Assembly: GCA_020465985.1 (NCBI GenBank)
Contig: JAANYP010004292.1
Span: 51,387 to 115,386, forward strand
From: Centrapalus pauciflorus
Taxonomy: Eukaryota; Streptophyta; Magnoliopsida; Asterales; Asteraceae
Length of the DNA stretch: 64,000 bases
Direction: 5' to 3'
Shown: positions 51,150-63,926 of the stretch, piece after piece
Layout: each line of letters starts with the position of its first letter
Numbering within the stretch: the first letter of the stretch is position 1
Notes under the pieces: generated by a model
Database searches by the model: none
The model's input: only the letters and a program-made list of their open reading frames with translations
What the model was told of the DNA's origin: nothing
Translations under genes and position numbers: made by a program

Positions 51150-52605
51150 TGTAACATCCTTAGATCTAAATTATTGTAATTTAGATTAATTAGTTGGATA
51201 TTTTGTAATTGGTATAATTAAGTTGAATTATGAAAAAATGATTATGTATCCGGATATTTAAAACTTGGTTGCTATTTTAAGAAATTAAGAAATTTGAGAA
51301 TTTTTGAATTATTATATTGGAGTATGATGATTTATAAATGTTAGTGGTGATAAAAATAAGATAAAATCAGTATTTAGTAAACTCAGATAAGTGGAGGGGC
51401 CACTTATGACAATACTCGAAACTTTGGAATAAAAGACTCTTTGAGTCTTTCATTCTCATTTCCATCTATCATCACAAAGCTCTCATTCTCTCTCTAAATT
51501 TGCTGAAATTCGAAATTGTGGAACAAGATTCGTGGAACTTATCTGATTATAAACAAGATTCAAGTGGATTTAAGGTAAGAAATCTGTTTTAAAGTTTGAG
51601 GTTGTATTTTGGACAGAAAAGGTGTAAAAATCGGATTTTAATCTAAGAGAAATGTTGATGCATGTATGTTTAATCAGATGGAAATCAATAGTTGAACATC
51701 ACTGAAGCTCCAGAAACAAGAATCGTGCTTCAATTCATCCTAAAAGGTAATAAATCTGACTTTTTAAGAGTTTTTGAGTTCTTGGGGTTTTTACTCATTT
51801 TTGGTCCAATCTTGACGAATTTGGATGTTAATGATATGGAAAATGATGTAGAAACAATCAATATATGATAATATATCAAAGGTAAGGATTGCATGTTGTT
51901 AAAAATGAGTTTTGACAATTTTCACTTTGAAACCCGTAGCTGCGACCTGCATTTCTGCAAGTGAACTCGGGGAGTTCATGGGTGAACCGGCGGCTCGCAT
52001 CTGTTACTCCGATGTTACTGCGCTATATGACCCAGAGCTGATCCCTCCGAGGTTCTGGTAGGCAGTAAGTCATCCCCGATGTTATGTCTGTCTCAGATGG
52101 TTGGTTTATATGCCGAGCTTTGGGCTCGTAGGAGCGACGGCTCATGTGTGTCGTACTTTGTGTACGTGGAGAGTCACGACGTGTGTCGTCGGTATTACTC
52201 TTGTGGGCTTCATAAAGATTTATAAAATGCGTAAATCTGTGTATACTCTAAGCATTCGCTTACCCCTCAGTTGTTGAATTTTTTTACAGGAAAAGGAAAA
52301 TCTGCTGCCGGACCTTCTAGTTAGGTCGTTTGTGAAGTCTTGGAAGATATCTACTACTCAATCGGTAAATGTACTATGGGACCAATGCAGTAATATGTTC
52401 TGGATGTTGTAATAATGAATTGAGTGTGTAGACTTAGTATTGGAACCTTGTAGCACCGTAGGGTGTTTGACAAAGTTGTATTATTTTATTTATGTACTTT
52501 AATGCTTCCGCACTTGTTTAAGCTTTCAGATCATTATGTAATAATTTATGTGGCGTTTAATCCTAGGTGTATTGTAATGGTGGTTATTGTGGCAAGGGTG
52601 TCACA
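51150..52605 (+). repeat. Middle LTR of element C with 772 bp internal deletion
   Basis: 1456 bp, against 2228 bp for the right LTR. The missing part corresponds to 58139-58910; the junction is at about 51987, where GGTGAAC meets CGGCGG with two bases of microhomology. The candidate splice donor (51574/51575) and acceptor (52289/52290) remain. Confidence 0.9.
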
Positions 52606-52611
52606 TCGAGA

Positions 52612-52623
52612 TGGTATCAGAGC
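52612..52623 (+). other. Primer-binding site of C unit 2
   Basis: TGGTATCAGAGC six bases after the LTR end. Confidence 0.9.
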
Positions 52624-52823
52624 AGTAATTTGAGATTCAAGTGTCCGTGAGGTCTTGGTCTCAAACATTAAGTAATGATATGTAGTGGTTTAAGTAATGA
52701 TCTGAACTAAGATAGGTTATGATCCAGTAATCATAAGAAGTTAACTTTCATAAGGGACAATGGGTGGTGTCTTTAAATAAATGACGTGTTACTAAACAAG
52801 TTATATGTTTTATATTTCAGAAC

Positions 52824-54038
52824 ATGTCTGGAGGAGGAATGACACCCGAAGAAACAAGAGAAATGATGCTAGCCTTGATGGCTGAGCAAAATCAGATGAT
52901 TCAAGACCAGTTTCGGGCTCGAGATGAGGCCGAAGCTAAGAGAAGGGAAGACAAGAGAAAGAATAAGGAAAAAGAGGGGGACAAGAATGATGAACGAGAT
53001 GACAACACTGGGTCATCTAATAAACCCAAAGGTTGTCGATTCAAGGACTTTAAGGGAAATGGTGTTGTAGAGTTTAATGGACTAGGAGATGCTGTTGCTG
53101 CACTAGAATGGATAACAGCAACCGAACGGACATTCCGAATCAGCGACTGTGCTGAGAAGGACATGGTCCGGTTCGCTACTGCAATGTTCACTAAAGACGC
53201 AGTCATGTGGTGGAATTCCATGGTTAACGCCTTAACCTTGGAGAAAGTTTCTGTGATGACATGAGCTGAGTTCACTGAGGTCTTTACTCAGCAATATTGC
53301 CCGGCTGATGAGCGCCGAAGATTAGAGGCTAAATTTATGACTCTGATGCAGGGGACTAACACTGTGTCCCAGTATGCTGTGGAATTCACGAGGTTGAGTT
53401 TGTTTGCGCCTCATCAGGTTGATACTGAGGAAAGGAAAGTAACCAGGTTCGAGGCTGGTTTAGATATAGAGATCGGAAGAGTTATGAGCAACGTACGCTA
53501 CACTACATTTGTTGGCTTACTTGAGGCTGCCAGAAATGTAGAACAAATTCTTATCATGTCGGGATATTCAATTGGGTCTGCTGCTGCTTCCACTAACCCA
53601 ACACAGTCGTCACCACCGAAGCGCCAACGCGAAGGGGGATATTCTGGTTCTTCCCGTTCTTCGCAGTATTCGCCACAACAATCTTATCGTCGATCAACTG
53701 GGTTTTCTGGTCGTGCTCGTGCGTACTCCATCAACACTGAGTCGCAGTATTGTAATAAGTGTCACTTGGAACACTTCGACAAGTGCACTAATGGACGCGC
53801 CTGTTTTTGCTGTGGGGAATTGGGTCATTTTCAGAATGAGTGCCCATGAAAAGCCGATGCTTGCCATAAGTGTGGGGTATGGGGGCATTATAGTAGAAAC
53901 TGTAGAAAGAACGCTCCAGCAGCTGCTGCTCAATCTTCAACCCGATTATCTGGAGGATCAAGTGGTGGTTTAGTCAACCGCCGAAACCAGCCACAAAGGG
54001 CACCGGCTCGTGCATTTCAGATAACTGCGGATGAGGCT
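52824..54038 (+). pseudogene. gag of element C unit 2
   Basis: Start MSGGGMTPEETREMMLALMA at ATG 52824, the same as the gag of element A. A charged helix (RDEAEAKRREDKRKNKEKEG) follows, then the gag core VEFNGLGDAVAALEWITATE and FTKDAVMWWNSMV, a TGA at 53262-53264, and LFAPHQVDTEERKVTRFEAG. A Ser/Gln/Tyr-rich linker follows, then two zinc knuckles, CFCCGELGHFQNEC and CHKCGVWGHYSRNC, both complete; a TGA (for CGA Arg) lies between them at 53848. The product would be the nucleocapsid and matrix of the element. Confidence 0.9.
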
Positions 54039-57000
54039 ATGGAAAACTCGGAAGTGGTTACGAGTACGTTTATAGTTAACTCTTTACCTGCACGAGTGCT
54101 GTTTGATTCTGGTGCCAACCGTTCATTTGTATTTACCATGTTTGCACAACGACTGTCGATGCCTCTGTCTAAGTTATCTGCTATACTTGATATTGAAACT
54201 GCTAGTAACACTCTAGTCAAAGTAGGTCATGTATACCGTAACTGCACTTTAGTGATTGAAGATGTAGTCTTCAATTTGGACTTGATCCCGATGGTATTCA
54301 GTGAGTTTGATGTGATAGTCGGAATGGACTGGTTGATAGAGAATGAAGCCCATATAGTCTGTAAGAAACAAATGATCAAGATAATCACACCGGAGGGGCG
54401 TGAGATCTGCATATATGGGGATAGGAGAAGCGGGGATCTGTGCTTATTGACCATTGCAAAAGCCCGAAAGCTTGTTGCAAGAGGGTGTGACGCCTACCTG
54501 GCATATGCTATTGATGCCAAGGCTGAGAAGAAGACGGTGGCCGATGTGCCTGTTGTATCACAATTCCCGGATGTGTTTCCGGAAGACTTGTCTGGCGTGC
54601 CGCCTGAGAGACAAGTGGAATTCCAAATTGATCTGATCCCTGGAGCTGCACCGGTAGCTCGTTCTCCGTATCGCCTTGCTCCTACCGAAATGCAAGAAAT
54701 GATGAAAAAACTCCAGGAGTTGTTGGATAAGGGCTTCATTCGACCGAGTTCATCACCGTGGGGAGCCCCTGTTTTGTTTGTTAAGAAGAATGATGGCACA
54801 ATGAGGATGTGCATTGATTACCGGGAATTGAATAATCTAACTATTAAGAACAGGTATCCCTTGCCGAGGATAGATGACTTGTTTGATCAGCTACATGGGG
54901 CAAGTGTGTTCTCTAATATTGACTTGAGGTCGGGATACCATCAGCTGAAAGTTCGAGAGGAAGATGTGCCTAAGACAGCTTTCAGGACACGTTATGGGCA
55001 TTATGAATTTTTTGTTATGCCTTTCGGGTTAACCAATGCCCTGGCTGTATTCATGGATCTGATGAACAGAGTACGTAGACCGATGTTAGATAAATCGGTA
55101 ATTGTGTTTATTGACGACATCTTGGTATATTCCAAGTCTGAGGCTGAGCATGCTGATCATCTAAGGGAATTGTTGGAGCTATTGAGAAAGGAGAAGTTGT
55201 ATGCAAAATTTTCCAAATGCGAGTTTTGGTTGCAACAGATCCAATTTCTTGGACATGTGATTTCTGGAGCTGGGATTTCAATAGATCCAGCTAAAGTTGA
55301 AGCCATCAGAAACTGGGAACCGCCTCGTTCAGCTACAGAAGTTAGAAATTTTCTTGGGTTGGCGGGGTATTATCGGAGATTTATAAAGGATTTCTTGAAG
55401 ATTGCAGTTCCTTTGACTGCACTAACGAAGAAGAAAGCACCGTTTGTTTGGGAAACTGTGCAACAAGAGGCAATTGATATCTCGAAAAAGACGTTAAGTG
55501 AAGCACCGATACTTGCTCTACCGGAGGGCAATGAGGATTTTGTAGTATACACGGACGCATCGAGACTGGGGTTAGGTGTTGTGTTGATGCAGCATGGAAA
55601 GGTAATTGTGTATGCCTCGAGACAGTAAAAGCAACACTTAAAAGACTATTCCACTCACGATTTGGAGTTGACAGCCGTCACTTTTGCTTTGAAATTGTGG
55701 AGGCACTATCTTTATGGAACTAAGTGTCAACTCTACATGGACCATAAGAGTTTGAAGTACATCTTCAGTCAAAAGGAGCTTAATATGAGACAACGTAGGT
55801 CTATGGAACTTATTAAGGACTACGATTGTAAGATATTGTACCATCCTGGTAATGCTAACATGGTAGCCGATGCTTTGAGTCGCAAAGCTTACTCTAAAGA
55901 CTGCTGCTACATGATGACATCTACGATGTTAACCTCCACTATTATTGATGATGTCAAAGCTGCTCAAGTGGAAGCTTTGAAAGAAGAAAACATTGATGTT
56001 GAGGATATAAGGGTACAGATGAAGATAATGGAAACAAGCGAGTCGGGGTTGAAAGGTATATATGGAAGGATCTGGGTGCCGAAGTTTGGTGGTATGAGAA
56101 AGATGACCATCGAAGAAGCACATCAATCGAAATTTTCTGTACATCCCGGGAGCACAAAGATGTACAACGAAATAAAGGCAGGCTTTTGGTGGTCGGGATT
56201 GAATAAGGATATAGGCCATTATGTTGAAAGATGTAGGACTTGTCAGCTAGTGAAAGCCGGACACCAACAGCCTTATGGTAGTCTGCAACCGCTTCCCATT
56301 CTGGAATGGAAGTGGGAACACATCACCAAGGATTTTGTCACGAAGTTGCCGAAAACTAGGCATCAACATGATGCAGTTTGGGTGATAGTTGATTGGTTAA
56401 CTAAGTCCGCACATTTTATTCCGATAAGAGAGAGTTATTCCATGGAAAAGATTGGCTCAGATTTACATGGACGAGATTATTGCTAGACATGGAGTGCCAA
56501 AGTCTATTGTATCAGATCGGGATAGCCGATTTACTTCAAATTTCTGGTCAGCATTACAAGAAGGATTGGGTAAAAGGTTCGCGATGAGTACAGCCTACCA
56601 TCCGCATACCGATGGCCAAAGTGAAAGGACCATCCTAACACTTGAAGATATGATGCGGTCGTGTATCTTGGATCTTGGTGGTAATTGGGACAATCATTTG
56701 CCACTGATAGAGTTCTCGTACAAAAACAGTTATCACGCGACAATAAAGAAAGTGTTGTTTGATGCTTTATATGGGAGAAGGTGTAGGACTCCTACCTGTT
56801 GGAGAGAAACAGGAGGCATAAACAGATCAGTTTTGATGTAGACGATTGGGTTTATTTGAAGGTGTCACCAATGAGAGATGTTACACGTTTTGTTAAAAGA
56901 GGAAAGTTAGCTCCGAGATTTGTTAGACCATTCAAGATAATATAAAAAGTTGGAAACCAGTCTTACCGTTTAGAGTTGCCTGAAGAAATGTCGGGCATAC

Positions 57001-57332
57001 ACCCGGTGTTCCATGTGGGAAACCTTAGAAAGTCATTCACCACCGGAAACGAGGATTGGGCTGATCACACGGAGCTGCAAATTGATGAAAGACTTCGATA
57101 CGTGGAGGATCCGGAATGTATATTGGATACTAAAGTGAAGAAGTTAAGGAGTAAAGAGATTGAAATGGTGCTTGTGCGATGGAAGCATCATAAAGGAGCA
57201 AATCACACTTGGGAGACTAAGTCTGAGATGATGAAGAAAATCCACAAATTTTTGGATCCAAGTAACTTCGAGGATGAAGTTTTACCGTGGTGGAGCCCAT
57301 GCTGTAACATCCTTAGATCTAAATTATTGTAA
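54039..57332 (+). pseudogene. pol of element C unit 2
   Basis: 54039-55628 is one open frame: protease LFDSGANRSFV (near 54105) and FDVIVGMDWL; reverse transcriptase RPSSSPWGAPVLFVKK, MCIDYRELN, IDLRSGYHQ and FIDDILVYS (55110); RNase H start VVYTDASRLGLGVVL. A TAA (for CAA Gln) ends it at 55626. RNase H continues at 55662, then the zinc-binding region (HPGSTKMYNE, CRTC) and integrase core (SDRDSRFTSNFW, TDGQSERT), broken by a frameshift near 56440 and a 112 bp deletion at about 56810. The last frame (56976-57332) holds the IHPVFHVGNL block and a chromodomain-like WKHHKGANHTWETKSEM, which targets integration in chromoviruses. The reverse transcriptase block is the best preserved in the window. 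Confidence 0.9.
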
Positions 57333-59529
57333 TTTAGATTAATTAGTTGGATATTTTGTAATTGGTATAATTAAGTTGAATTATGAAAAAATGATTATGT
57401 ATCCGGATATTTAAAAGTTGGTTGCTATTTTAAAAATTAAGAAACTTTTGATTTTTTGAATTATTATATTGGAGTATGATGGTTTATAAATGTTAGTGGT
57501 GATAAAAATAAGATAAAATCAGTATTTAGTGAAATCAGATAAGTGGAGGGCCAGTTATGACATTACCCGAAACTTTGGAATAAAAGATTCTTTGAGTCTT
57601 TCATTCTCATTTCCATCTATCATCACAAAGCTCTCAATCTCTCTCTAAATTTGCTGAAATTCGAATTTGTGGAACAAGATTCGTGGAACTTATCTGATTA
57701 TAAACAAGATTCAAGTGGATTTAAGGTAAGAAATCTGTTTTAAAGTTTGAGGTTGTATTTTGGAGAGAAAAGATGTAAAAATCGGATTTTAATCTAAGAG
57801 AAATGTTGATGCATGTATGTTTAATCAGTTGGAAATCAATAGTTGAACATCACTGAAGCTCCAGAAACAAGAATCGTGCTTCAATTCGTCCTAAAAGGTA
57901 ATAAATCTGACTTTTTAAGAGTTTTTGAGTTCTTGGGGTTTTTACTCATTTTTGGTCCAATCTGGACGAATTTGGATGTTAATGATATGGAAAATGATGT
58001 TGAAACAATCAATATATGATAATATATCAAAGGTAAGGATTGCATTTTGTTAAAAATGAGTTTTGACAATTTTCACTTAGAAACCCGTAGCCGCGACCTG
58101 CATTTCTGCAAGTGAACTCGGCGAGTTCATGGGTGAACTCGGCGAGTTCCCATGAACACTTGAATAAATCTTCAAAAATTCATAAGTATTGGATCCGAAT
58201 CCGGTTGGGACCCGAATTCGGATGAGATACGAACTTAGATGGAACCGATCTTGAAAAAGAACCGAACTCGGATGAGACCTGAACTCGGATGGGTAAAGTA
58301 ACTCGGATGGGTCCGAAATCCGGCCGAGGGTCCGAACTTCAGACCTGAACTCGGCGAGTACCCTTGTCCAACTCGGCGAGTTCTATGTTGTACATGTGTA
58401 ATTCGGATGGGTTATTAAGGACCCGAATTTATGGACAAATAATCACACTTTGGGGATATTTTTGGTATTATATAAAGGCATATAATGAAGGGTTAATTGG
58501 GACTAATAACACCTCGAGTGATGAGATTTAAATGAGAGTTTTGGATGACGGTTCCAAATGTTGTAATACTTTTATTCGTACAAGTTGATGCTAATTTGTT
58601 AAAGAACGTATAATGATGATATGTTTTCCATATGAAAATGTAACAGGTCCCTTGTGGTGTTGTTTAACCCACAGTGGTGTAGTTTGTGATCCGGTTGAAA
58701 GCCCGAGGAGAAATAATATTGATTAAAGTTTTATAACGCACCCACTATGAGTACATATGATTTCGCATGTTTATATCTGGTTTATGTTAGCTATTGCCTG
58801 CTGAGACATGTTGCTTCATTATCATTTGGAATTCTACTAACGTGCGTAGATTTAGATGCACATTGATCTTGTTGCATGTCCGTTCTTTTGTTGTGCATCT
58901 ATCGATGGACCGGCGGGTCGCATCTGTTACTCCGATGTTACTGCGCTATATGACTCGGAGCTGATCCCTCTGAGGTTCTGGTAGGCAGTAAGTCATCCTC
59001 GATGTTATGTCTGTCTCAGATGGTTGGTTTATATGCCGAGCTTTGGGCTCGTAGGAGCGACGGCTCATGTGTGTCATACTTTGTGTACGTGGAGAGTGCA
59101 CGATGTGTGTCGTCGGTGTTACTCTTGTGGGCTTCATAAAGATTTATAAAATGCGTAAATCTGTGTATTCACTAAGCATTCGCTTACCCCTCAGTTGTTG
59201 AATTTTTTTACAGGAAAAGAAAAATATGTTGTCGGACCTTCTAGTTAGGTCATTTGTCAAGTCTTGGAAGATATCTACTACTCAATCGGTAAATGTACTA
59301 TGGGACCAATGTAGTAATATGTTCTGGTTGTTGTAATAATGAATTGAGTGTGTAGACTTAGTATTGGAACCTTGTAGCACCGTAGGGTGTTTGACAAAGT
59401 TGTATTATTTTATTTATGTACTTTAATGCTTCCGCACTTGTTTAAGCTTTCAGATCATTATGTAATAATTTATGTGGTGTTTAATGCTGGGTGTATTGTA
59501 ATGGTGGTTATTGTGGCAAGGGTGTCACA
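57302..59529 (+). repeat. Right LTR of element C
   Basis: 2228 bp, TGTAACATCCTTAG...GGCAAGGGTGTCACA. Candidate donor 57725/57726 (TTTAAG|GTAAGAAAT) and acceptor 59213/59214 (TTTTTACAG|G). At 58105-58430 it has palindromic AACTCGGCGAGTTC units and CCGAACTCGGATG units. Confidence 0.92.
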
Positions 59530-59534
59530 TGTGT

Positions 59535-60209
59535 TCCAGAGACGGACCAACTTGATATCCTTAATCACTATCATAGTTTAGCATGTGGGGGGCATTTTGG
59601 CCATCCTTGTTTAAAGACGCGTATGAGTATGTCAAGTCTTGTCTTAGATGCCAGCAGGTTGGGGGTTATATAGGAGAGATCAAATGCCTTTGGTTCCCAT
59701 ATTAGAAGTAGAGATTTTTGATGTTTGGGTAATAGATTTTATGGGTCCCTTTCCTATTTCTTTTGGTTTTGAATACATTCTAGTCGCTGTAGACTATGTA
59801 TCTAAGTGGGTTGAGGCTGAGGCAACAAAGTATAATGACAACAAAGTGGTGTGCAAATTTGTGAAAAAGAATATTTTCTCACGCCATGGGATTCCCAGAG
59901 CTATTAGTAGCGATGAGGGAACTCATTTCAAAAACTTTCAGTTCCACACTTTGTTGAAACATTATGGGGTAACTCACCGTGTTGCCACTCCTTATCACCC
60001 ACAGACGAGTGGTCAAGTTGAAGTGGCTAATAGGGAAGTCAAAAGAATTTTAGAAAAGACTATGAAGTCTAGTCGCAAGGATTGGTCTTTGAGATTAGAG
60101 GATGCATTATGGGCTTACAGGATTGCCTATAAGACTCCCATTGGAATGTCACCTTATAGATTGGTCTATGGGAAGCATTGTCATTTACCTGTAGAATTAG
60201 AGCATAGGG
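59535..60209 (+). pseudogene. Athila integrase, interrupted by element D
   Basis: It follows on from 49159 in the same frame across the element C target duplication. The zinc-finger part (HYHSLACGGHFG, KTR) is broken by a frameshift and stop near 59650. The catalytic core is then open from 59648: VWVIDFMGPFPIS (first Asp), ISSDEGTHF (second Asp present; Glu where Gly is usual) and QTSGQVEVANREVKRILEK (Glu). DWSLRLEDALWAYRIAYKTPIG and the PVELEHR block follow. Element D begins right after this block. A typical integrase would continue for more than 100 residues. Confidence 0.85.
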
Positions 60210-60867
60210 TGTAAGGTCTACGACTGCAAGATCTATCTAGACGCGGATCCGTGAACGAGTGCGGAATCCTCGTTGACGGTTAGACGGACAACTCTCAACC
60301 AACGGAACACGGAGACTATTAGACGCTGAACGAACGACACACGAACGATCCTACGAACTAATTCTCTCCGAAACGGCACTCACCTAGCTGATAAACTCGA
60401 GATCGCCTGTAGCTTAATTCCTCACGAATTTGGCTAAAAGTCCCTTAATGATTCGAGTCTATCCCTAATTATAGACCCTGATTCGAATCTGATGTGGGCC
60501 AAAATCGAATCTGGCCCAAGGCCCATTCGAGTCTGTCCATATTGACTTCCTCGAATCTAGCCCATTCGAATCTAAGGTCTCATTCGAATCTATCACAGAT
60601 TCGAATGTGTTCCCTTAAGCAATTCGAATCTAGCCAAAACACTTAAACTCTTAAGTGATGAAACTTATGTTTTACTTATGCTTGAGTTAATCTTTGACCT
60701 TTATGTTTGAACTTCTTGTAATATGTTACATCAAGTTCAAACACACAATCAATAACAGACAAACACATATAAACATATATATCAAAACACTTGTTATTAC
60801 TCAGAATATTACTTAAACCATAATGCAGATCGATTAGACTGCTATCGTCACACAGGGTGTACCAACA
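60210..60867 (-). repeat. 3' LTR of element D
   Basis: 658 bp; read on the minus strand it starts TGTTGGTACACC and ends GACCTTACA. It is clearly diverged from the B LTRs but has the same ends and a field of ATTCGAATCT-type units at about 60470-60620. Confidence 0.85.
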
Positions 60868-60913
60868 GACTCCCCCTTGACGATAGCTTCTAATTATTTA
60901 CATTATATCAAAT

Positions 60914-63900
60914 TTAAGTACTAGAGCTATATATACTACTACCTGCATATAATCCAGCATCTATACAAACTTTAACTACCTTTTGGAACTTCCTGGCTTC
61001 AGATCTCCATGGTTCAGTAAAGAAGATAGGCTGATCATGAAGCTTCTTCAGGTCGTCCTTTGATAGGTTTATCAAATGCAGTGGATCATATACCTTCCAA
61101 ATGACCTGCTCGTCTTGATCCTCCATGATGGCTTCAGCAGTGTCAATCTCGAGGTACCACCATTTCATGTTGCTCAAAACGTTCTGTGGCATCGATTTCA
61201 TTGGTACTTTCTTTAGACACCTCACAGGTTTGTATACCATCCTGGCCCATGGCCTACCTGTATGAGGATCTATTCTCGCCTGATCCTCGACCCTCTTTCC
61301 GGTCCTTGGCTTGAGTCGCTCGAACTTTCCTGATCTTCCTTCTTTCCTTATAATTCTTGCCACGACTTCAGCGTACTGGTCTTCACCTATATTAATTAAC
61401 TCTTTCCATGCAAGCTCCTTTACTTCAATCTTGGGCAATGAGTTAAATGCTTTTAGTGTTCGCCTCAAGTATTGTAGTCCATCTCTTCTTTTCAAGATAA
61501 ATAACTGCAGTTCTTTGTTAAAGAACCAGCTTATAATGCCTCCTGAGAAGCTTCCAGCACCTGGAACTCTCATTTTCTTCTTCATCTTCAAACGATCTTT
61601 CTTTTCCTCTTTCTTGAACCAAAGATTTATCAAGTCAGCTCTAGATGGCTCCTTCTCGGCCTCTTCAAGTTCTTTTTCCTCGACTGAGGCTACCTTGATA
61701 TAGTCAACGTCAATCACACTATGATTTTGTCCTTCATATAGCTCAGTGACATGTTGTGAATTGATAATAACCTCATTGACATGATCGTCTTCATCATCCA
61801 ACACTTCATCGTCTGATTTCCAGTCCACAACCTCCTCTGGAATAAATTCTCCTTCTTCTAACTCTTCTTCTTCATCGTCAAAATCCATAAGCTCTTCCTC
61901 TATGTCCTTCAGTGCATCAATCATGTCACTGTCTAGAACCCTCGAGGAACCTGCTTCTTTTCCAGATCTCCTACTTCTCCTTCTGTACTTGGCTCCCCCT
62001 GAATTTGTGTAGCTTGAGCTGCAGGAAAATCTACAGACTCAATCTCTTTATTCGCACCGGGATCATCGCCTTCATTATCATCATCTCTTCTCTGATACCA
62101 CTTGATCCTTACAACTCGTCTCCCCCTGAGTTTGTAGATTTTTCATAAGTTGCTCTAGGAGGGACCTCATTGCTCGGATTTCTGAAGATTGATCAGCTAC
62201 GAAAGATTTTAGCTCCGTGTTTTCGTCTCTGACACTTTCCACAATCTTCCTCAACTCTGCATTCTCCTTATCAAGATTTGAGTTATGCTCCTGGAGTTCA
62301 CCTACAACTTTTGTAAGAGTTATTATTTGAACGTGCTGAAAGTCAACACGACTCTTGAGTTGCATGAATCTTTGATTTTCGGTATATGCGGCTGACGTAG
62401 AAGGAATGGACTGAATGGGAGATGGGATGAAAGGTGATGGAATGTATGGTTCATGCTGCTGAGGTGGCGGTGATGGTGGAGCTGTGACTTGTGGTTGGGT
62501 TTGGGTTTGAAGCTGAGGTTGTGCATCGGACTCTGATGAAGTCCCCTGCATGAACCTGTGACGTTTGGCCCGTTGCCTTGTCAGTAGTTGAGCAACTTCC
62601 TCTTCTTCAAAATCCGAATCTTCAGATTCCCTTTCTTCTCTCCTCCTCGATCCTGCTGCTTCATTCACTACTAACCTAGCGCCATAGGTTCCGATGTGAA
62701 TATTGGGATCTGCAGCCACTGATTCAGGAGCTTCAGCCTCCTGCCCATCCATATCATCTGATTCTGATGCTGATGATGTCAAGCCTTCATCAACCCTTTC
62801 TGGCTCATACTCATCCACATCTCTAAGAACATCTTCTGCTCCTTCTGGTGGACTGAGCAGCTCCCCCACTAATGCTGCGGCCACGTCCTCGTTCGCATGG
62901 GGTCCTGATGCCCATATCTCTTCTAGTGTTTGCGCAATTTGTTCAGAATCAGGAACTGCACTTGAAGGCCCTGCTTCCTGTGCTTGGGGCTGCTCGCTTG
63001 TAGAAGGCCTTGATGCCTGGATTGGACTCACTGCTGGTCTCTGAAGGCGTCTTTGAACTCTTGGCTGTTGTTGTTGTTGACGTTGTTGCTGTTGTTGTTG
63101 TTGCGGAAACTCAACGACCCCTGCCCAGTTGGCATCTTCCGGGGCTTGAAAATCCCTATCCACAATAGCTCCAAACAATGGACGAGCAACAGGAACAGCC
63201 AATCTTCCTCGGTGTGAGGAACAATCAGCGAAAATCCTTTTGTCCATAACATTCACGCTCAAAGAGTCATCTGATTGTGGCAAATTTGGCAAAAAGTGCC
63301 TTATCAACATCATGACAAATCTTGGATATAGCAGAAACCTTTCCCTGTCTGGAGCTGTAATCTGATGGACGAACTCCGAGAAAATCATTTGAGAGAAGCT
63401 GAACTTCTGATTATACACCAGTGCAATAACCCCCGATTGGATCTTTGACACGATGTAGTCAAATCCAGCCTTCTTTGGCGCAAAACAAACCATGAACACA
63501 TGCACCAAAAATCTCCACTGCCCTATCAGGCCACTTTTCATATACGATGACTTCGTAACGTCCAAACTATAGCCCATCCTCAGAAACGCGGTCTGCCTAA
63601 TACTTAACGGGAAGTCAATAGGCCCGTCCTCCTGTTCCTGAGAACCCAACTGTAGAACTTGGCGCAACATATCTGCTGAGAAGACTAGAGGCTGGCCAGC
63701 GATTCTGGTTCTTATAACTGTCGGGGTGACAGTACAGTCAACCTGTAAATGATCATAGAACTGGCGTACATACGTAATTACAATTGGAATGTTATGAAAC
63801 AAAGCATAGCTAATCCTAGATTCAGCTAGGAAATCCAAAACTTGGCGAAAACCCTGCGCCTCAGGGATTATTATTGTCTGGATTAAGGACCATATTATGC

Positions 63901-63926
63901 TTAGGGACAAAAGCGCGAACTGCCAT
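60914..63926 (-). pseudogene. Extra (env-position) ORF of Sirevirus D
   Basis: Start at ATG 63926 (minus strand, after the acceptor-like TTATTGTGCAG shared with B). A one-base frameshift near 63870 separates the first 18 or so codons from the long open frame, which runs to 62081. It contains VRQFYDHLQVDCTV and QPLVFSADMLRQVL (deleted in B), LRMGYSLDVTKSSYMKS, GQWRFLVHVFMVCFAPKK, RFLLYPRFVMMLIRHFLPNL, polyglutamine (63067-63108), an acidic region, RAKRHRFMQG, a Pro-rich run and a coiled coil. After a frameshift and stops at 62080-61925 the frame reopens (61924-60914) with the acidic region, GRPWARMVYKPVRCLKKVP and the LHLINLSKDDLKKLHDQP module. No signal peptide is supported. Between them B and D show the whole gene layout. 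Confidence 0.8.

Larger units (their letters stand above)
49160..59529 (+). mobile_element. Tandem Tekay/Del-like gypsy element C: three LTRs, two internal regions
   Basis: LTR fragment 49160-49825, pol fragment 49826-51149, LTR 51150-52605, full internal region 52606-57301, LTR 57302-59529. One target duplication TGTGT (49155-49159 and 59530-59534) brackets the whole array, and the Athila reading frame continues across it, so this was one insertion that later became a tandem. Units 1 and 2 share a frameshift (AGAAGATTGGCTC for AGATTCGCTC) and a TAA stop after FKII, both absent from element A. That fits unequal LTR recombination better than two insertions. Confidence 0.9.
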
